DNA from: Bacillota bacterium
GTDB taxonomy: Bacteria > Bacillota > Sulfobacillia > Sulfobacillales > JAIMBI01
Direction of reading: 5' to 3'
Assembly (NCBI GenBank): GCA_021846505.1
Contig: JAJZWV010000003.1
Location: forward strand, 53,866-117,865
DNA: 64,000 nucleotides
The notes under the pieces are model-generated. The model had not been told where the DNA came from. It ran no database searches and worked only from the letters and a program-made list of their open reading frames with translations. Below, piece by piece: positions 35,928 to 44,691 of this stretch (the stretch's first letter is position 1; the number at the start of each line of letters is the position of its first letter). The translations under genes were made by a program, and so were the position numbers.

Positions 35928-37136
35928 GTGCAGACAGCTGGCCGTGTCACCGGCCTGCTCCTCGGCCTCGCGATGCTGACCGGGTGTGGCGCGGGGGCCG
36001 GTGCGTCCGCCCGCCTCCCCGCCGCCCAAGCCACCCCATCCGCGCCTGCAGGCCACACCCCGGGCCGTCGGCAAGCGCATGGGCGGTCCGGCACCCCCAC
36101 GGCCGACCTTCCCTATGTTTATGGCTTGCAGATGGCCACGCCCACGACAGGGTGGATCGAGGCGGGCGCGCTCTTTCGGACCACGAACGGCGCCGCCAGC
36201 TGGCACCAAGTGTTCCAGCGCCCGGGCGCGGTCCTGGCCTGGGCAGCGCCCACCGCGCAGCGCGCCTGGGTCGTCATGCAGACCGGCGCCGCAAGCCATC
36301 TGCAGGTGTGGGCCACAGCCGATGCGGGCACCGAGTGGCACGCCCAGTCCCTGGCCGCGCCGTGGCCCGTCACCTCGGTTCACCTCCAGGTCACTGCCGG
36401 CGGCATGGGATCCCTCATCGCCTTGGGGCCACTCGGCAACGGCATGCAGAGCGGAGGCGAGCGCCTGTGGCAAATTATTGGCGGCGCCCTCGTGACCTCA
36501 CCGGCCTACACCACGCGCAGCGGGCATCTATTGGACGCGTCGTGGGTCAGTTCGGCCGACGGATGGGCCACCGCCGCGTCAGCGGCCGGCAACGACACCG
36601 CCTCGGTCTTGCGGCAGACCACCGATGGTGGGCGCCAGTGGACGCCGGTGGCGCTGCCTCTGCCTGCAGGCATCCCGTCTCCTCCGGCCGGATCAAGTCA
36701 CTTCCTGCCCAGTCTCGCACTGGGACCGGCGCCGGTGTTCGTGGAGCCCCAGGACGGCTACCTGGCCGCTGCCCTCTCCACCGCGGCCCCGCCAGCCACG
36801 TATCCCGTGCTGTACCACACCACCAGCGGCGCCGGCTGGACGGTGCAGTGGCTCGGTCCCATCCACCACACCTTCACCCAGCTCCGATGGGTCACGCCGC
36901 AAGTCGTTTGGGCAGTTCTGGCCCCAGGGTTCGGCCCGTCGGCCACCCAGATTGGGGTGTCGGCCAGCGGCGGACGATCCTGGACCCTCGAAAGCGCCCC
37001 GGTCCCGTCCGCCCGCGTCTATGATTTGGTGCCGGTGTCCTCATCCGAGGCAGTGCTCTTTGCGCTCCTCCCCAGCCAGCAGCTCGCGGTGTATGCCACG
37101 GCCAACGGGGGCCGCACCTGGCAGGCTCGCGGCTAG
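35928..37136 (+). CDS. Lipoprotein with BNR/YCF48-like beta-propeller repeats
   Basis: A 402-residue lipoprotein. The signal peptide ends in the lipobox 'MLTGC' (Cys20). After a Pro/Ala-rich linker the rest holds repeated 'T.GG..W' units: 'ALFRTTNGAASWHQVF', 'VLRQTTDGGRQWTPVA', 'IGVSASGGRSWTLESA', 'VYATANGGRTWQARG', as in sialidase/photosystem-assembly-like propellers. Such proteins are extracellular and often of unknown ligand. Start is GTG at 35928 with GGGAGGGG ten bases upstream. Isolated gene. Confidence 0.82.
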   Translation: MQTAGRVTGLLLGLAMLTGCGAGAGASARLPAAQATPSAPAGHTPGRRQAHGRSGTPTADLPYVYGLQMATPTTGWIEAGALFRTTNGAASWHQVFQRPGAVLAWAAPTAQRAWVVMQTGAASHLQVWATADAGTEWHAQSLAAPWPVTSVHLQVTAGGMGSLIALGPLGNGMQSGGERLWQIIGGALVTSPAYTTRSGHLLDASWVSSADGWATAASAAGNDTASVLRQTTDGGRQWTPVALPLPAGIPSPPAGSSHFLPSLALGPAPVFVEPQDGYLAAALSTAAPPATYPVLYHTTSGAGWTVQWLGPIHHTFTQLRWVTPQVVWAVLAPGFGPSATQIGVSASGGRSWTLESAPVPSARVYDLVPVSSSEAVLFALLPSQQLAVYATANGGRTWQARG

Positions 37137-37366
37137 TCACCCGGTGGTGCTGCGCGGGATGCCGCAGCCCCTTAGCGCTGGCGGGGCTTAGACGCGGCGA
37201 GCCGGGCCAGCTCAGCCGTGAGAGATTCTCGGTTCTGCCAGAGCCACCGCAGGGCGGCCCCGCGGAGCCGCACCAGCCGGGTCCACGGGGATCGGACCTC
37301 CCCGGTGTCTTAACGGATCTGAGCCGGCCACGAGTTGCCCAGCCGCGAGCGCAGACGCAGCGGAAC

Positions 37367-38203
37367 TTAGTGGCGGGCGGGGGCCAGGCTCCCGCGCCGC
37401 TCTTGCTGGTAGGCCGCGACAAAGGCCGCCCCCGCCGCCCTCCACGCGGGCTCAGCGGCGTCCCCGGCGGCCAGGAGATTCCACGCGGTCAGCACTTCCA
37501 CTTCGCGGTGGGAGTAGCCCGCGTTGTCGAAATCCACCACCCACCGGCGGTCCCCAGACGCCAGCACATTGCCCCCATGAAAGGCCCGGTGGCACAAGCC
37601 CCACGTCCCCGTAGCCGCTGCCAGCCGCTCCAGCGCGGCTTCGGGCAGCGTTCGCACAGACTGCGCGGTCTTTGCGATTCCCCTGTCAAAGGCGGTCGCG
37701 GGCGACGCGGCAAGCCTGCTCCTGAAGGGCGGCCCAGTGGTCCCGGACCGCTCCCACCTCGAACGGGCGCGGCTCCGCCCTGGGCACTCGCCAAACGCAG
37801 ACCCTAGGTCATGCACGGCGGCCAGCAGGCGGCCAGCCTGCGCCGGATCGGCCGGGGTCACACGGGCAGGATCCAGTGACTGGCCCGATACCCACTCCAT
37901 CACCGCCACGACATGGCCGCCGGCGCGGGCCAACGGCTCCCCGCTGACCGAGCGCGCCACCTTCGGCACCGCGGCGCCTCGCTCGGCCAAAAAGGCGTGC
38001 AGGCGGATGGACCGCTCCGCCGCGGCCGCGGGCACGGCCGCCGTGTCATACACTTTGACAAACCAGTCTCCTGCGCGATGCGCGCGGTTCACCAAGCCAC
38101 CGGGCACCGCGGTCAGGTCTCCCGCGGCCAAGCCGTACTGCTGCCAGAGTGCGGCTTTAAGCCAGGCGAGCGGCTCGCCGGCGCTTACGCTGCCACCGGA
38201 CAT
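37367..38203 (-). pseudogene. Aminoglycoside phosphotransferase-family kinase, degenerate
   Basis: The frame is open for 278 codons and shows an APH/CotS-type kinase: 'GLVNRAHRAGDWFVKVYD' (nucleotide Lys), 'VVAVMEWVSGQSL', 'CHRAFHGGNVL' and 'VVDFDNAGYS'. The catalytic loop should read H-x-D-x-x-x-x-N, but Asp is Ala here. Between about 37690 and 37790 the frame gives an Arg-rich unnatural stretch, whereas another frame gives 'EPRPFEVGAVRDHWAALQEQA', which fits the family, so two compensating frameshifts are likely. Kinase activity is improbable. Start ATG 38203; divergent from padR. Confidence 0.65.
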
Positions 38204-38267
38204 GCTCTCGCCCCACCCCCAACATCTCTCGCTCATCTCATGCGGGGCTGCCTGGAGCTTGCCATAC

Positions 38268-38296
38268 TTGACACCCGCGCATACACCTCATATTCT
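38268..38296 (+). promoter_or_regulatory. sigma-A-type promoter of the padR unit
   Basis: TTGACA (38268-38273) and TATTCT (38291-38296) with a 17-base spacer, the best promoter match in the window. CTATG-G-CATAG (38295-38305) overlaps the -10 end and is a candidate PadR operator. Confidence 0.8.
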
Positions 38297-38316
38297 ATGG
38301 CATAGGAGGGATAGGT

Positions 38317-38634
38317 ATGAAAGGTTCGCCCTGGATCCCTTTGGTGGTGCTGAGCCTCCTCCAAGGTGGGGAGCTGCACGGCTACGGCATCGCGCGCCGC
38401 GCGCGGGAGCAATCCGAGAACCTGATCACGATGAATGAAGGCCTGCTGTATCCCTTGCTGCACGACTTGGAGAAGCAGGGACTGATCGCCTCGCGGTGGG
38501 ACCGCCCCGAGGCCGGTCGGGACCGCAAGTACTACCGGCTGACGGATCTGGGCCGCGGCCGCCTGGCCGAAGGCCGCCAGGAGTGGCGGCACCAGGTGGG
38601 GGTGCTGAGCACGCTCTTGGGGGTGTCGCAGTGA
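38317..38634 (+). CDS. PadR family transcriptional regulator
   Basis: A 105-residue winged-helix regulator of the short PadR type: 'LVVLSLLQGGELHGYGIARRAREQS', 'MNEGLLYPLLHDLEKQGLIASRW' and 'RKYYRLTDLGRGRLAE'. AGGAGG precedes the ATG by 8 bases. PadR proteins of this size typically repress their own operon with a downstream membrane protein or transporter, exactly the arrangement here (GTGA overlap with the next gene). Confidence 0.93.
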   Translation: MKGSPWIPLVVLSLLQGGELHGYGIARRAREQSENLITMNEGLLYPLLHDLEKQGLIASRWDRPEAGRDRKYYRLTDLGRGRLAEGRQEWRHQVGVLSTLLGVSQ

Positions 38635-39494
38635 GCGCCGAGCGCTGGAGCGGGTATTTGAATCAGGTGCTGGCTCCCCTGCCCGCCGGCGAAGAGCGGG
38701 ACCGGTGCCGCCGGGAGCTCGAAGACCACCTGGACGCACTCTACGCGGCGGCGCGCGGCGAAGGGCACCCGCCCGACCGGGCGCGCTCGGCCGCGCTGGA
38801 AGCATTCGGCGCGCCGCCGGAGCTGGCGGCCGGCTGGGCCGGCAGTGTGCATGCCGCGCCGCTGTGGCCCGTCGTGGTGTGGCTGGTGGGCTTGGCGCTC
38901 AGTGTAGTCCCGCTGGGCCCGCCCGGGGCGTTCAGCATCGGAACCGGAGCGGGAGCCCTCCCGCTCGCCGACTGGCTTCGGGTTTGGGCGCTCATCTGGG
39001 CGCTGGGCCACTGGCCTAGCTTTCGGGCGCTGCCGCAGCGCATCGGGGCGCGCTCGCTCAGGGGCCGCGGGCTTGGCCGGGGCACCTGGCGAGCCATCTG
39101 GCCGTTTGGCGCGTACGGAGCCGCCGTCGGCGCCCTGGCGCTTCAGCTGTGGCCCGCGTATCACGCCGGCGGGCCGCTCTGGCCCCTGTTCGCGGTGGGC
39201 TTGTCCGGGCTTGCCGCCTGCTGGTGGCGGGCCGGGCGCCTGCCGGCCACCTACCCCCTGGGCGCGGGGCTCGCCACCGCCGCCGCCTTTGCGGTGATGC
39301 TGGTGGGCTGGACGCTCTACCCCGCCTGGATCGCGGCACCGTGGGGCGAGCCCCTGACGCCCCTGGGCCTGACGACGGTGCTAGCCGCCCTGTTCTTTAC
39401 GCTGCAGGGCGCCCTGCTGGCCATCGGGTCCCACGCGTGGCCAAAGGCGCCGGCCGACAGCCCCCCGCCGCGCCGTGAGAGGGCGCCGGCTTGA
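38631..39494 (+). CDS. Membrane protein with permease-prefix domain
   Basis: A 287-residue protein starting at GTG 38631 (4-base overlap with padR). Residues 1-75 form the helical prefix found behind PadR genes ('YLNQVLAPLPAGEERDRCRRELEDHLDAL' and 'ALEAFGAPPELAAGW'); six or so membrane helices follow ('PVVVWLVGLALSVVPLG', 'GAYGAAVGALALQLWPAY', 'AAAFAVMLVGWTLYPAW', 'LTTVLAALFFTLQGALLAIG'). No transport ATPase is linked. Function unknown; likely controlled by the PadR protein. Confidence 0.82.
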   Translation: MSAERWSGYLNQVLAPLPAGEERDRCRRELEDHLDALYAAARGEGHPPDRARSAALEAFGAPPELAAGWAGSVHAAPLWPVVVWLVGLALSVVPLGPPGAFSIGTGAGALPLADWLRVWALIWALGHWPSFRALPQRIGARSLRGRGLGRGTWRAIWPFGAYGAAVGALALQLWPAYHAGGPLWPLFAVGLSGLAACWWRAGRLPATYPLGAGLATAAAFAVMLVGWTLYPAWIAAPWGEPLTPLGLTTVLAALFFTLQGALLAIGSHAWPKAPADSPPPRRERAPA

Positions 39495-40252
39495 CTGCCG
39501 CACCTCCAGGCCAAGAGCGCCAGCTGGGGTTCTTGGCCCTCATTCGCCGGGTGCATCCGGACGCCCAGCTGCGGGAGGTGCGGCCGCTGGCTGGCGGCAC
39601 CTCCGGGGCCATGCTGCGCCTGGACTTTCCAGCCGAGGGCCGCGAGCAGTCGCTGGTCTGCCGCCAGCCCGCGGATGCGGCCTTCAAGTGTCAGGTGATG
39701 GCGCGCCTGGCCGCGCGGGGGCCCGGCGGGGATGTTGCTGCCGCTGGTGCCCGGGCAGGAACATGTGCCCTCCGAAGCGGTGGGGCTCGCCATGCGGCGC
39801 GCCGCCTGCGTGCTGGCCCAAGTCCACGCGGTGGACTGGCGCCACGCGGATCTTGCGCTGCTGCCCGAAAGCTGGCCGCTGGGCCGCGGCGGTGCGCCCG
39901 ATGCGGTGCTGCTGCACGGCGACTACTGGCCCGGCAAGTGGCTGTGGAGTGATGGTCAGCTCCCGTGGGTGCTGGATTGGGAAGACGCCCACGTGGGCGA
40001 CGGCGGGAGGACCTGGCCAACACCCGTATGGAAGTCTGGATTCGCTTCGGCGCGGCGGCGGCGCCGTTTACCGACGCCCATCTGGCGGCCGCCCTCCTGC
40101 CACAGCGGTCCGGCCTCGCCGCCTGCGACGCGTGGGCGGCGCCCCGCGGGCGGGCGCGGGTCCCGCGCTGGACGGCCGACCCCGGTGTGCGCGAGCGGCT
40201 GGCGGCGGCCATCAGCGACTTTGCGGCGTGGGCCAGCTCGCCCGGCCGCTAA
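39491..40252 (+). pseudogene. Phosphotransferase (APH family), frameshifted
   Basis: The frame from TTG 39491 (overlapping the previous stop) gives 'LREVRPLAGGTSGAMLRLDFP', the start of an APH kinase. Near 39720 the sense passes to another frame: 'CVLAQVHAVDWRHADLALLPESW', 'LLHGDYWPGKWLW' and 'WVLDWEDAHVGD'; after about 40000 a third frame holds 'EDLANTRMEVWIRFG' and the C-terminus to 40252. The Asn after 'HGDYWPG' is Lys. Two frameshifts and a likely deletion make it non-functional. It is the second decayed APH gene around the padR pair. Confidence 0.75.
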
Positions 40253-40674
40253 GGCCGGCGGTAAAACGCGAGCCGCCGCTGGCCACGCTGCAGCACCGGC
40301 GACGGCACGGCGGCATTCAGCTTCTTGACCAGCTGGTTGCGCTGGCCCAACAGCTCCTGGGCTTCGCCATCCCGGCCCTCGGCCACCAGCTGGGTGAGGC
40401 GCTCATCGGCCGCGTCGACGGCCTGGCCGATGACGGCCCAGTCCGGGACGAACCCTTGCTCTTTTAAGATTTTCGCCATGAGAAACCCGCCCTCGCCCTC
40501 GCGAAGATACTCGGCCGACAGCGGCGCGCCCTTGCCGGCCACGTCATCGAGCGCACCGGTCCGCACCGCCTGGTCCAGCACCGATTCGATGCGCCCCTCC
40601 CCCACCGACGGCGGCAGGTCCTCGCGCAGCGAGGCAGGCCGTGCCGGCGGAGGCTGGCGCTTGAAAATGCCCAC
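40249..40674 (-). CDS. DUF1992 (DnaJ-homologue-associated) domain protein
   Basis: A 141-residue protein of the DUF1992 family: 'RIESVLDQAVRTGALDDVAGKGAPL', 'GFLMAKILKEQGFVPDWAVIGQ' and basic C-terminus. The domain also forms part of DnaJ-C28-type proteins; the stand-alone bacterial form has no known reaction. Start is GTG at 40674 after AGGAGGAGG. It ends convergently with the decayed kinase (4-base overlap) and lies divergent to the suf operon. Confidence 0.88.
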   Translation of the reverse strand: MGIFKRQPPPARPASLREDLPPSVGEGRIESVLDQAVRTGALDDVAGKGAPLSAEYLREGEGGFLMAKILKEQGFVPDWAVIGQAVDAADERLTQLVAEGRDGEAQELLGQRNQLVKKLNAAVPSPVLQRGQRRLAFYRRP

Positions 40675-40817
40675 GGCGCGCCTCCTCCTGACTCGTCTCC
40701 GTGCAATTTCATTCTATCTCATGCGGGCACCTCGAAGCGCGGCCTGCAAGCCAGCGCGGGGGCGGGCGCCGCTCGTGTGGCGGCGCCTCTGTTTGTCGAC
40801 GGCGCCCGATTCGCGCG

Positions 40818-40845
40818 TTGACTTTTGGGGGCGGTGGGATACACT
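40818..40845 (+). promoter_or_regulatory. suf operon promoter
   Basis: TTGACT (40818-40823) and TACACT (40840-40845) are 16 bases apart. Transcription would start near 40852, some 45 bases before the sufC ATG, at the edge of the IscR-like palindrome. Confidence 0.7.
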
Positions 40846-40853
40846 GAGCTCAG

Positions 40854-40878
40854 AAACCCGACTAAAGTACTAGGGTAT
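40854..40878 (+). promoter_or_regulatory. IscR/Rrf2-like operator of the suf operon
   Basis: The 25 bases starting AAACCCGACTAAAGTACTAG and ending GGTAT match 21 of 25 positions of the type 1 IscR consensus as I remember it (ATASYYGACTRWWWYAGTCRRSTAT). It lies immediately downstream of the -10, where a holo-Rrf2 repressor would block suf transcription when clusters are plentiful. No Rrf2 gene is in the window. Confidence 0.6.
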
Positions 40879-40896
40879 GGGAGCGAGGAGGCAGCC

Positions 40897-41676
40897 ATGG
40901 CAGGTCCGGAGTTGGCTATTGACAATCTGCACGTCGCGGTAGACGGCACGCCCGTGCTGAAGGGACTGACGCTCACCGTGCGCGGCGGCGAGGTGCATGC
41001 GGTGATGGGCCCGAATGGCACCGGCAAAAGCACTCTCGCCCAAACCATTATGGGGCACCCGCGGTATCGGGTGACAGCGGGCACGGTCACGTTGGACGGC
41101 CAAGATGTGCTGGCGATGAAAACCGATGCCCGGGCGCGGGCAGGCCTGTTTTTGGCCATGCAGTACCCGAACGAGGTGTCCGGCGTCACCACCGCCAACT
41201 TTTTGCGCACGGCCCTCAACGCCCGCCGGGACTCCAAAGACCCGATCCGGCTCAAGGAGTTTCGCGACGAGCTGGACCAGGCCATGGACATCCTGTCCAT
41301 CGACCACGGCTTTGCCAACCGGTATCTCAACGAGGGATTCTCGGGCGGCGAAAAGAAGCGCAACGAAATTTTGCAGATGCTCATGCTGAAGCCCCGCATT
41401 GCGGTGCTGGACGAGATTGACTCGGGACTGGACATCGATGCCGTGCGCATTGTGGCCCAGGGCGTCCAAGCATCGCGAAATCCCGAGGTGGGCATGCTGC
41501 TCATCACCCACTACCAGCGCATCCTGAACTACATCACGCCCGACCGGGTGCACATTGTGTACGACGGGCACGTGGTGACGTCCGGCGGGCCCGAGCTGGC
41601 GGAGACACTGGAAAGCCGCGGCTACGAGTGGATCCGGGACGAGCTGGTGCCCGCCGGCGAAGGCAGCCGGGCATGA
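40897..41676 (+). CDS. sufC: Fe-S cluster assembly ATPase SufC
   Basis: ABC-type ATPase of the SufBCD scaffold, 259 residues. Walker A 'MGPNGTGKST' (about 38-46), signature 'GFSGGEKKRNEI' and Walker B 'IAVLDEIDSGLDIDA' are intact; 'LITHYQRILNYITPD' is the H-loop region typical of SufC. AGGAGG lies before ATG 40897; the track ORF starts upstream inside the operator. First gene of sufC-sufD-sufS-sufU-sufB, each overlapping or close to the next. Confidence 0.98.
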   Translation: MAGPELAIDNLHVAVDGTPVLKGLTLTVRGGEVHAVMGPNGTGKSTLAQTIMGHPRYRVTAGTVTLDGQDVLAMKTDARARAGLFLAMQYPNEVSGVTTANFLRTALNARRDSKDPIRLKEFRDELDQAMDILSIDHGFANRYLNEGFSGGEKKRNEILQMLMLKPRIAVLDEIDSGLDIDAVRIVAQGVQASRNPEVGMLLITHYQRILNYITPDRVHIVYDGHVVTSGGPELAETLESRGYEWIRDELVPAGEGSRA

Positions 41677-42953
41677 GCGCCTCGAGCGTGTCCACCCGGC
41701 CAGAGGAGCCGGCGGTGCTGGCGGACCGCCGGCGCGCGGCTTTTGCCCTTTATGAGAGCCTGCCGATTCCGGTGCGGCCCCGCACCCCCTTGAAGGCGCG
41801 CCGCCTGGAGGCCATCCCGTATCGGGAGCCGGCGGCGGCGAGCCTCGCCGAAGTCCCAGCGGCGCTGCGGAGCGCCCCCGACTCGGCGGGCCACGCGGTG
41901 CTGTCCAACGGCCAGGTGGTGGCGTGCGCGCTCGCGGCTCGCTGGCAGCAGGCCGGCGTCCGTTTGGAAAGCTTGGCGGGGGCCGCTCGTGAGGCGCCAG
42001 ACTTCGTGGCCCGGCACTTAGGCGCCCTGATCCCGGCCGACCTGGATCGCTATGCCGCCGCCAACGCCGCGCTGTGGCGCGACGGAGTGCTGCTGGTGAT
42101 TCCCCGCGGGGTGGTGCTGGACGCGCCCATCACGCTGGTGCACTGGGTCGGCGCGGCCGCGGCCGGCGTGTTCCCGCGGACGGTGGTAGTGGCCGAGGAA
42201 GCAGCGGAGGTGTCGGTGGTGGAAACCTATTTGGGCGACCCCGCCGACACCCACCGCTGCCTGGTGTCCGCCGCCACCGAGGTGCTGGCCGGACCCGCAA
42301 GCCAAGTGACGGTGTCGGCGCTCCAGCAGCTGCCGCCTGGCGCCGAGGCGTTTCTCCGCCGCCGCGGCCGGGCGAGCCAAGATGCGCGCATCGACTGGGC
42401 CACCGCCGAGTTTGGGGGAGCGCTGTCGGTCGCAGGCCACCACACGGATCTGGAGGGGCCGGGCTCGGCCACCACCAGCCACACGGTGACGTTCGGGTCC
42501 GGCGCGCAGCACTTTGACTATGACGCGGAAGTCGCGCACATTGGCCCCCACACCACCAGCGACATGCGGGCGCGGGGCGTGATGAGCGGGCGCTCGCGCA
42601 GCATCTTCACCGGCCTGTCGGAAATTCGCAAGGGCGCCCGCCGCGCGGACGCCCGCCAGAAGGAAGAGACGCTGATGCTGTCCGCCGACGCCCGCGCCGA
42701 CGCTATTCCGTCGCTGCTCATTGATGACAACGACGTATTTGCGGCGCACGCCGCCAGTGCAGGGCCGGTGGATGAGCTGGCGCTGTACTACCTGGCGAGC
42801 CGCGGCATCCCCCGCGACGACGCGGTCGATTTGCTGGTGCGCGGATTCTTGGGGCCCGTGGTGGAGCGGATTGCGCTGCCGGCGGTTCAGAGCCGCATCT
42901 GGGAGGCCATTGACCAGAAGCTTCAGGCCGAAAGGGGGCGCGGCGCCGTATGA
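41673..42953 (+). CDS. sufD: Fe-S cluster assembly protein SufD
   Basis: A 426-residue scaffold subunit that pairs with SufB. It has the beta-helix core and the C-terminal family blocks 'HIGPHTTSDMRARGVMSGRSRSIFTGLSEIRKGA', 'DARQKEETLMLSADARADAIPSLLIDDNDVFAAHAA' and 'LASRGIPRDDAVDLLVRGFL'. ATG 41673 overlaps the sufC stop as ATGA. The N-terminal half is diverged, as usual for SufD. Confidence 0.96.
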   Translation: MSASSVSTRPEEPAVLADRRRAAFALYESLPIPVRPRTPLKARRLEAIPYREPAAASLAEVPAALRSAPDSAGHAVLSNGQVVACALAARWQQAGVRLESLAGAAREAPDFVARHLGALIPADLDRYAAANAALWRDGVLLVIPRGVVLDAPITLVHWVGAAAAGVFPRTVVVAEEAAEVSVVETYLGDPADTHRCLVSAATEVLAGPASQVTVSALQQLPPGAEAFLRRRGRASQDARIDWATAEFGGALSVAGHHTDLEGPGSATTSHTVTFGSGAQHFDYDAEVAHIGPHTTSDMRARGVMSGRSRSIFTGLSEIRKGARRADARQKEETLMLSADARADAIPSLLIDDNDVFAAHAASAGPVDELALYYLASRGIPRDDAVDLLVRGFLGPVVERIALPAVQSRIWEAIDQKLQAERGRGAV

Positions 42954-44194
42954 CCACCACCCCGGCCACCACCGCGCCGCCCACTTGGGCAGCGGTCGCC
43001 CAAGCGTTTCCGGCACTCCGGCAGACGGTTAACGGCCATCGGCTGGTGTATCTGGACTCAGCCGCCACCAGCCTAAAGCCCCAGGCGGTCATTGATGCGG
43101 TGGTGGAGTACTATGCGGACTACCCCTCCAACGTGCACCGCAGCGTGCACACGCTGGCGGGGCGCGCCACCGAGGCGTACGAGGCCGCCCGGGCCCGGGT
43201 GGCGGCCTTCGTGGGGGCGGACGCCCAAAGCCTGGTGTTTACGCGGGGCACCACCGAGGGCCTGAACCTGGTGGCCTCGGGCTGGGCGCGCCGGCACCTT
43301 AGGCCGGGAGACGAAATTTTGCTGACGCCGGCCGAGCACCACTCCAACCTCGTGCCCTGGCAGCAGGTGGCGAAAGCCACCGGGGCGCGCCTGGTGTTCG
43401 CTCCGCTCACGGCCGACGGCCGCCTGACGGCCGAGGCGATTCGGGCGTCCTTCACCTCGCGCACCCGCCTGGCGGCGGTGGCTCACGTGTCCAACGTGCT
43501 GGGCACCGAAAATCCGATTCGCGAGCTGGTGGCGCTGGCCCACCGCCAGGATGCCGTGGTGGTGGTGGACGGCGCGCAGTCGGCGCCTCACCTCCCGGTC
43601 TCCGTCGCGGCGCTGGGCGTCGACTTCTTCGCCTTCTCGGCGCACAAGATGTGCGGCCCCACCGGCATCGGAGCGCTGTACGGGCGGCCGGAGCGCCTGC
43701 GGGAAGCTGACCCCCTGCTGTTTGGCGGCGAGATGATCGCGGAAGTGGACCAGGAGCACGCCACCTGGGCCGACGTGCCCTATCGGTTTGAGGGCGGCAC
43801 GCCGCATGTGGCGGGCGCCATTGGCTGGGGGGCCGCCGTGGCCTTTCTGGAACGTCTGGGCATGGATCACATTGCGGCCCACAGCCGGGCGCTCGCCATG
43901 GACGCGGCGGCCCGGCTGGCCGCCCTGCCCCGCGTGTCGGTATATGGCCCCGCGGGCGGGCGGCAGGCAGTGGTGGCGTTCAATTATGACGGGGTGCACC
44001 CTCACGATGTCGCCCAGGTGCTGGACAGCCAGGGCATCGCTGTCCGCGCCGGCCACCACTGCGCCCAGCCACTGATGGCCGCGCTGTCCATCCAGTCGTC
44101 CGTACGGGCCAGCTTTTACTTGTACAATACAAGGGAGGATGTCGACCGGCTGGTGGACGGCCTCCGCGAAGTGGGGCGTTACTTTGGGCGCTAA
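42950..44194 (+). CDS. sufS: Cysteine desulfurase SufS
   Basis: PLP enzyme of 414 residues that mobilises sulfur from cysteine as a persulfide. Blocks: 'YLDSAATSLKPQAVIDAV', 'FTRGTTEGLNLVA', 'AEHHSNLVPWQ', PLP Lys in 'FSAHKMCGPTGIG', and the catalytic Cys (about residue 371) in 'RAGHHCAQPLM'. The group II (SufS) architecture fits, with SufU as the expected sulfur acceptor encoded next. ATG 42950 overlaps sufD by 4 bases (ATGA). Confidence 0.98.
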   Translation: MTTTPATTAPPTWAAVAQAFPALRQTVNGHRLVYLDSAATSLKPQAVIDAVVEYYADYPSNVHRSVHTLAGRATEAYEAARARVAAFVGADAQSLVFTRGTTEGLNLVASGWARRHLRPGDEILLTPAEHHSNLVPWQQVAKATGARLVFAPLTADGRLTAEAIRASFTSRTRLAAVAHVSNVLGTENPIRELVALAHRQDAVVVVDGAQSAPHLPVSVAALGVDFFAFSAHKMCGPTGIGALYGRPERLREADPLLFGGEMIAEVDQEHATWADVPYRFEGGTPHVAGAIGWGAAVAFLERLGMDHIAAHSRALAMDAAARLAALPRVSVYGPAGGRQAVVAFNYDGVHPHDVAQVLDSQGIAVRAGHHCAQPLMAALSIQSSVRASFYLYNTREDVDRLVDGLREVGRYFGR

Positions 44195-44630
44195 TCTCGA
44201 CGAGTTGTACCGCGAGGTGATTTTGGATCACTGCCAAAACCCGCGGCGAATGGGCGCGATGGAGCATCCCACCCACTCCCTGGGGCTGCACAACCCCACC
44301 TGCGGCGACAAAATTGCCGTGGATCTGCGGGTGGAGGACGGCCGCATCGCGGACTACCGGTTTTCCGGCCATGGCTGCTCCATCTCGATGGCGTCGGCGT
44401 CGATGCTCGGCGACGCGGTGGTGGGCAAAACCGTCGCGGAGGCGGAGCAGGTGGCCCAGGGGTTTGTCCGCTTTTTGACGGGCGACCCCAGCACCGCCAG
44501 TCCGGCCGGGGACTTAGAAGCGCTGGCGGGGGTCAAAAACTTTCCTGCGCGGGTGAAGTGCGCCACCTTGGCGCACAACGCGCTGATGGAGGCGCTGGAG
44601 GGTGCCGCCCGGCCGCCCGGGCCACACTAG
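44184..44630 (+). CDS. sufU: Zinc-dependent sulfurtransferase SufU
   Basis: A 148-residue SufU that accepts persulfide sulfur from SufS. The three zinc-ligand cysteines are in '[12 protein letters not shown]', '[14 protein letters not shown]' and '[17 protein letters not shown]', with 'CGD' Asp as fourth ligand. The SufU insertion between the second and third Cys is present, separating it from IscU. The best start is TTG at 44184, which overlaps the sufS stop by 11 bases and gives family length; the ATG at 44139 in the track would overlap by 56 bases with no spacing to its AGGGAGG. Confidence 0.95.
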   Translation: MGANLDELYREVILDHCQNPRRMGAMEHPTHSLGLHNPTCGDKIAVDLRVEDGRIADYRFSGHGCSISMASASMLGDAVVGKTVAEAEQVAQGFVRFLTGDPSTASPAGDLEALAGVKNFPARVKCATLAHNALMEALEGAARPPGPH

Positions 44631-44691
44631 GCCCGAGGAGCCCCGACCTTTCCAGCACCCAAGCAGCCAAGGTTTCGAAAGGAGGCGCGTG

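Noticed and set aside
44050-44130. SufS seemed to lack a catalytic Cys because 'SSVRASF' has no Cys before RAS
   Set aside because: Counting from the C-terminus shows the active Cys of SufS enzymes is the one in GHHC, which is present here.
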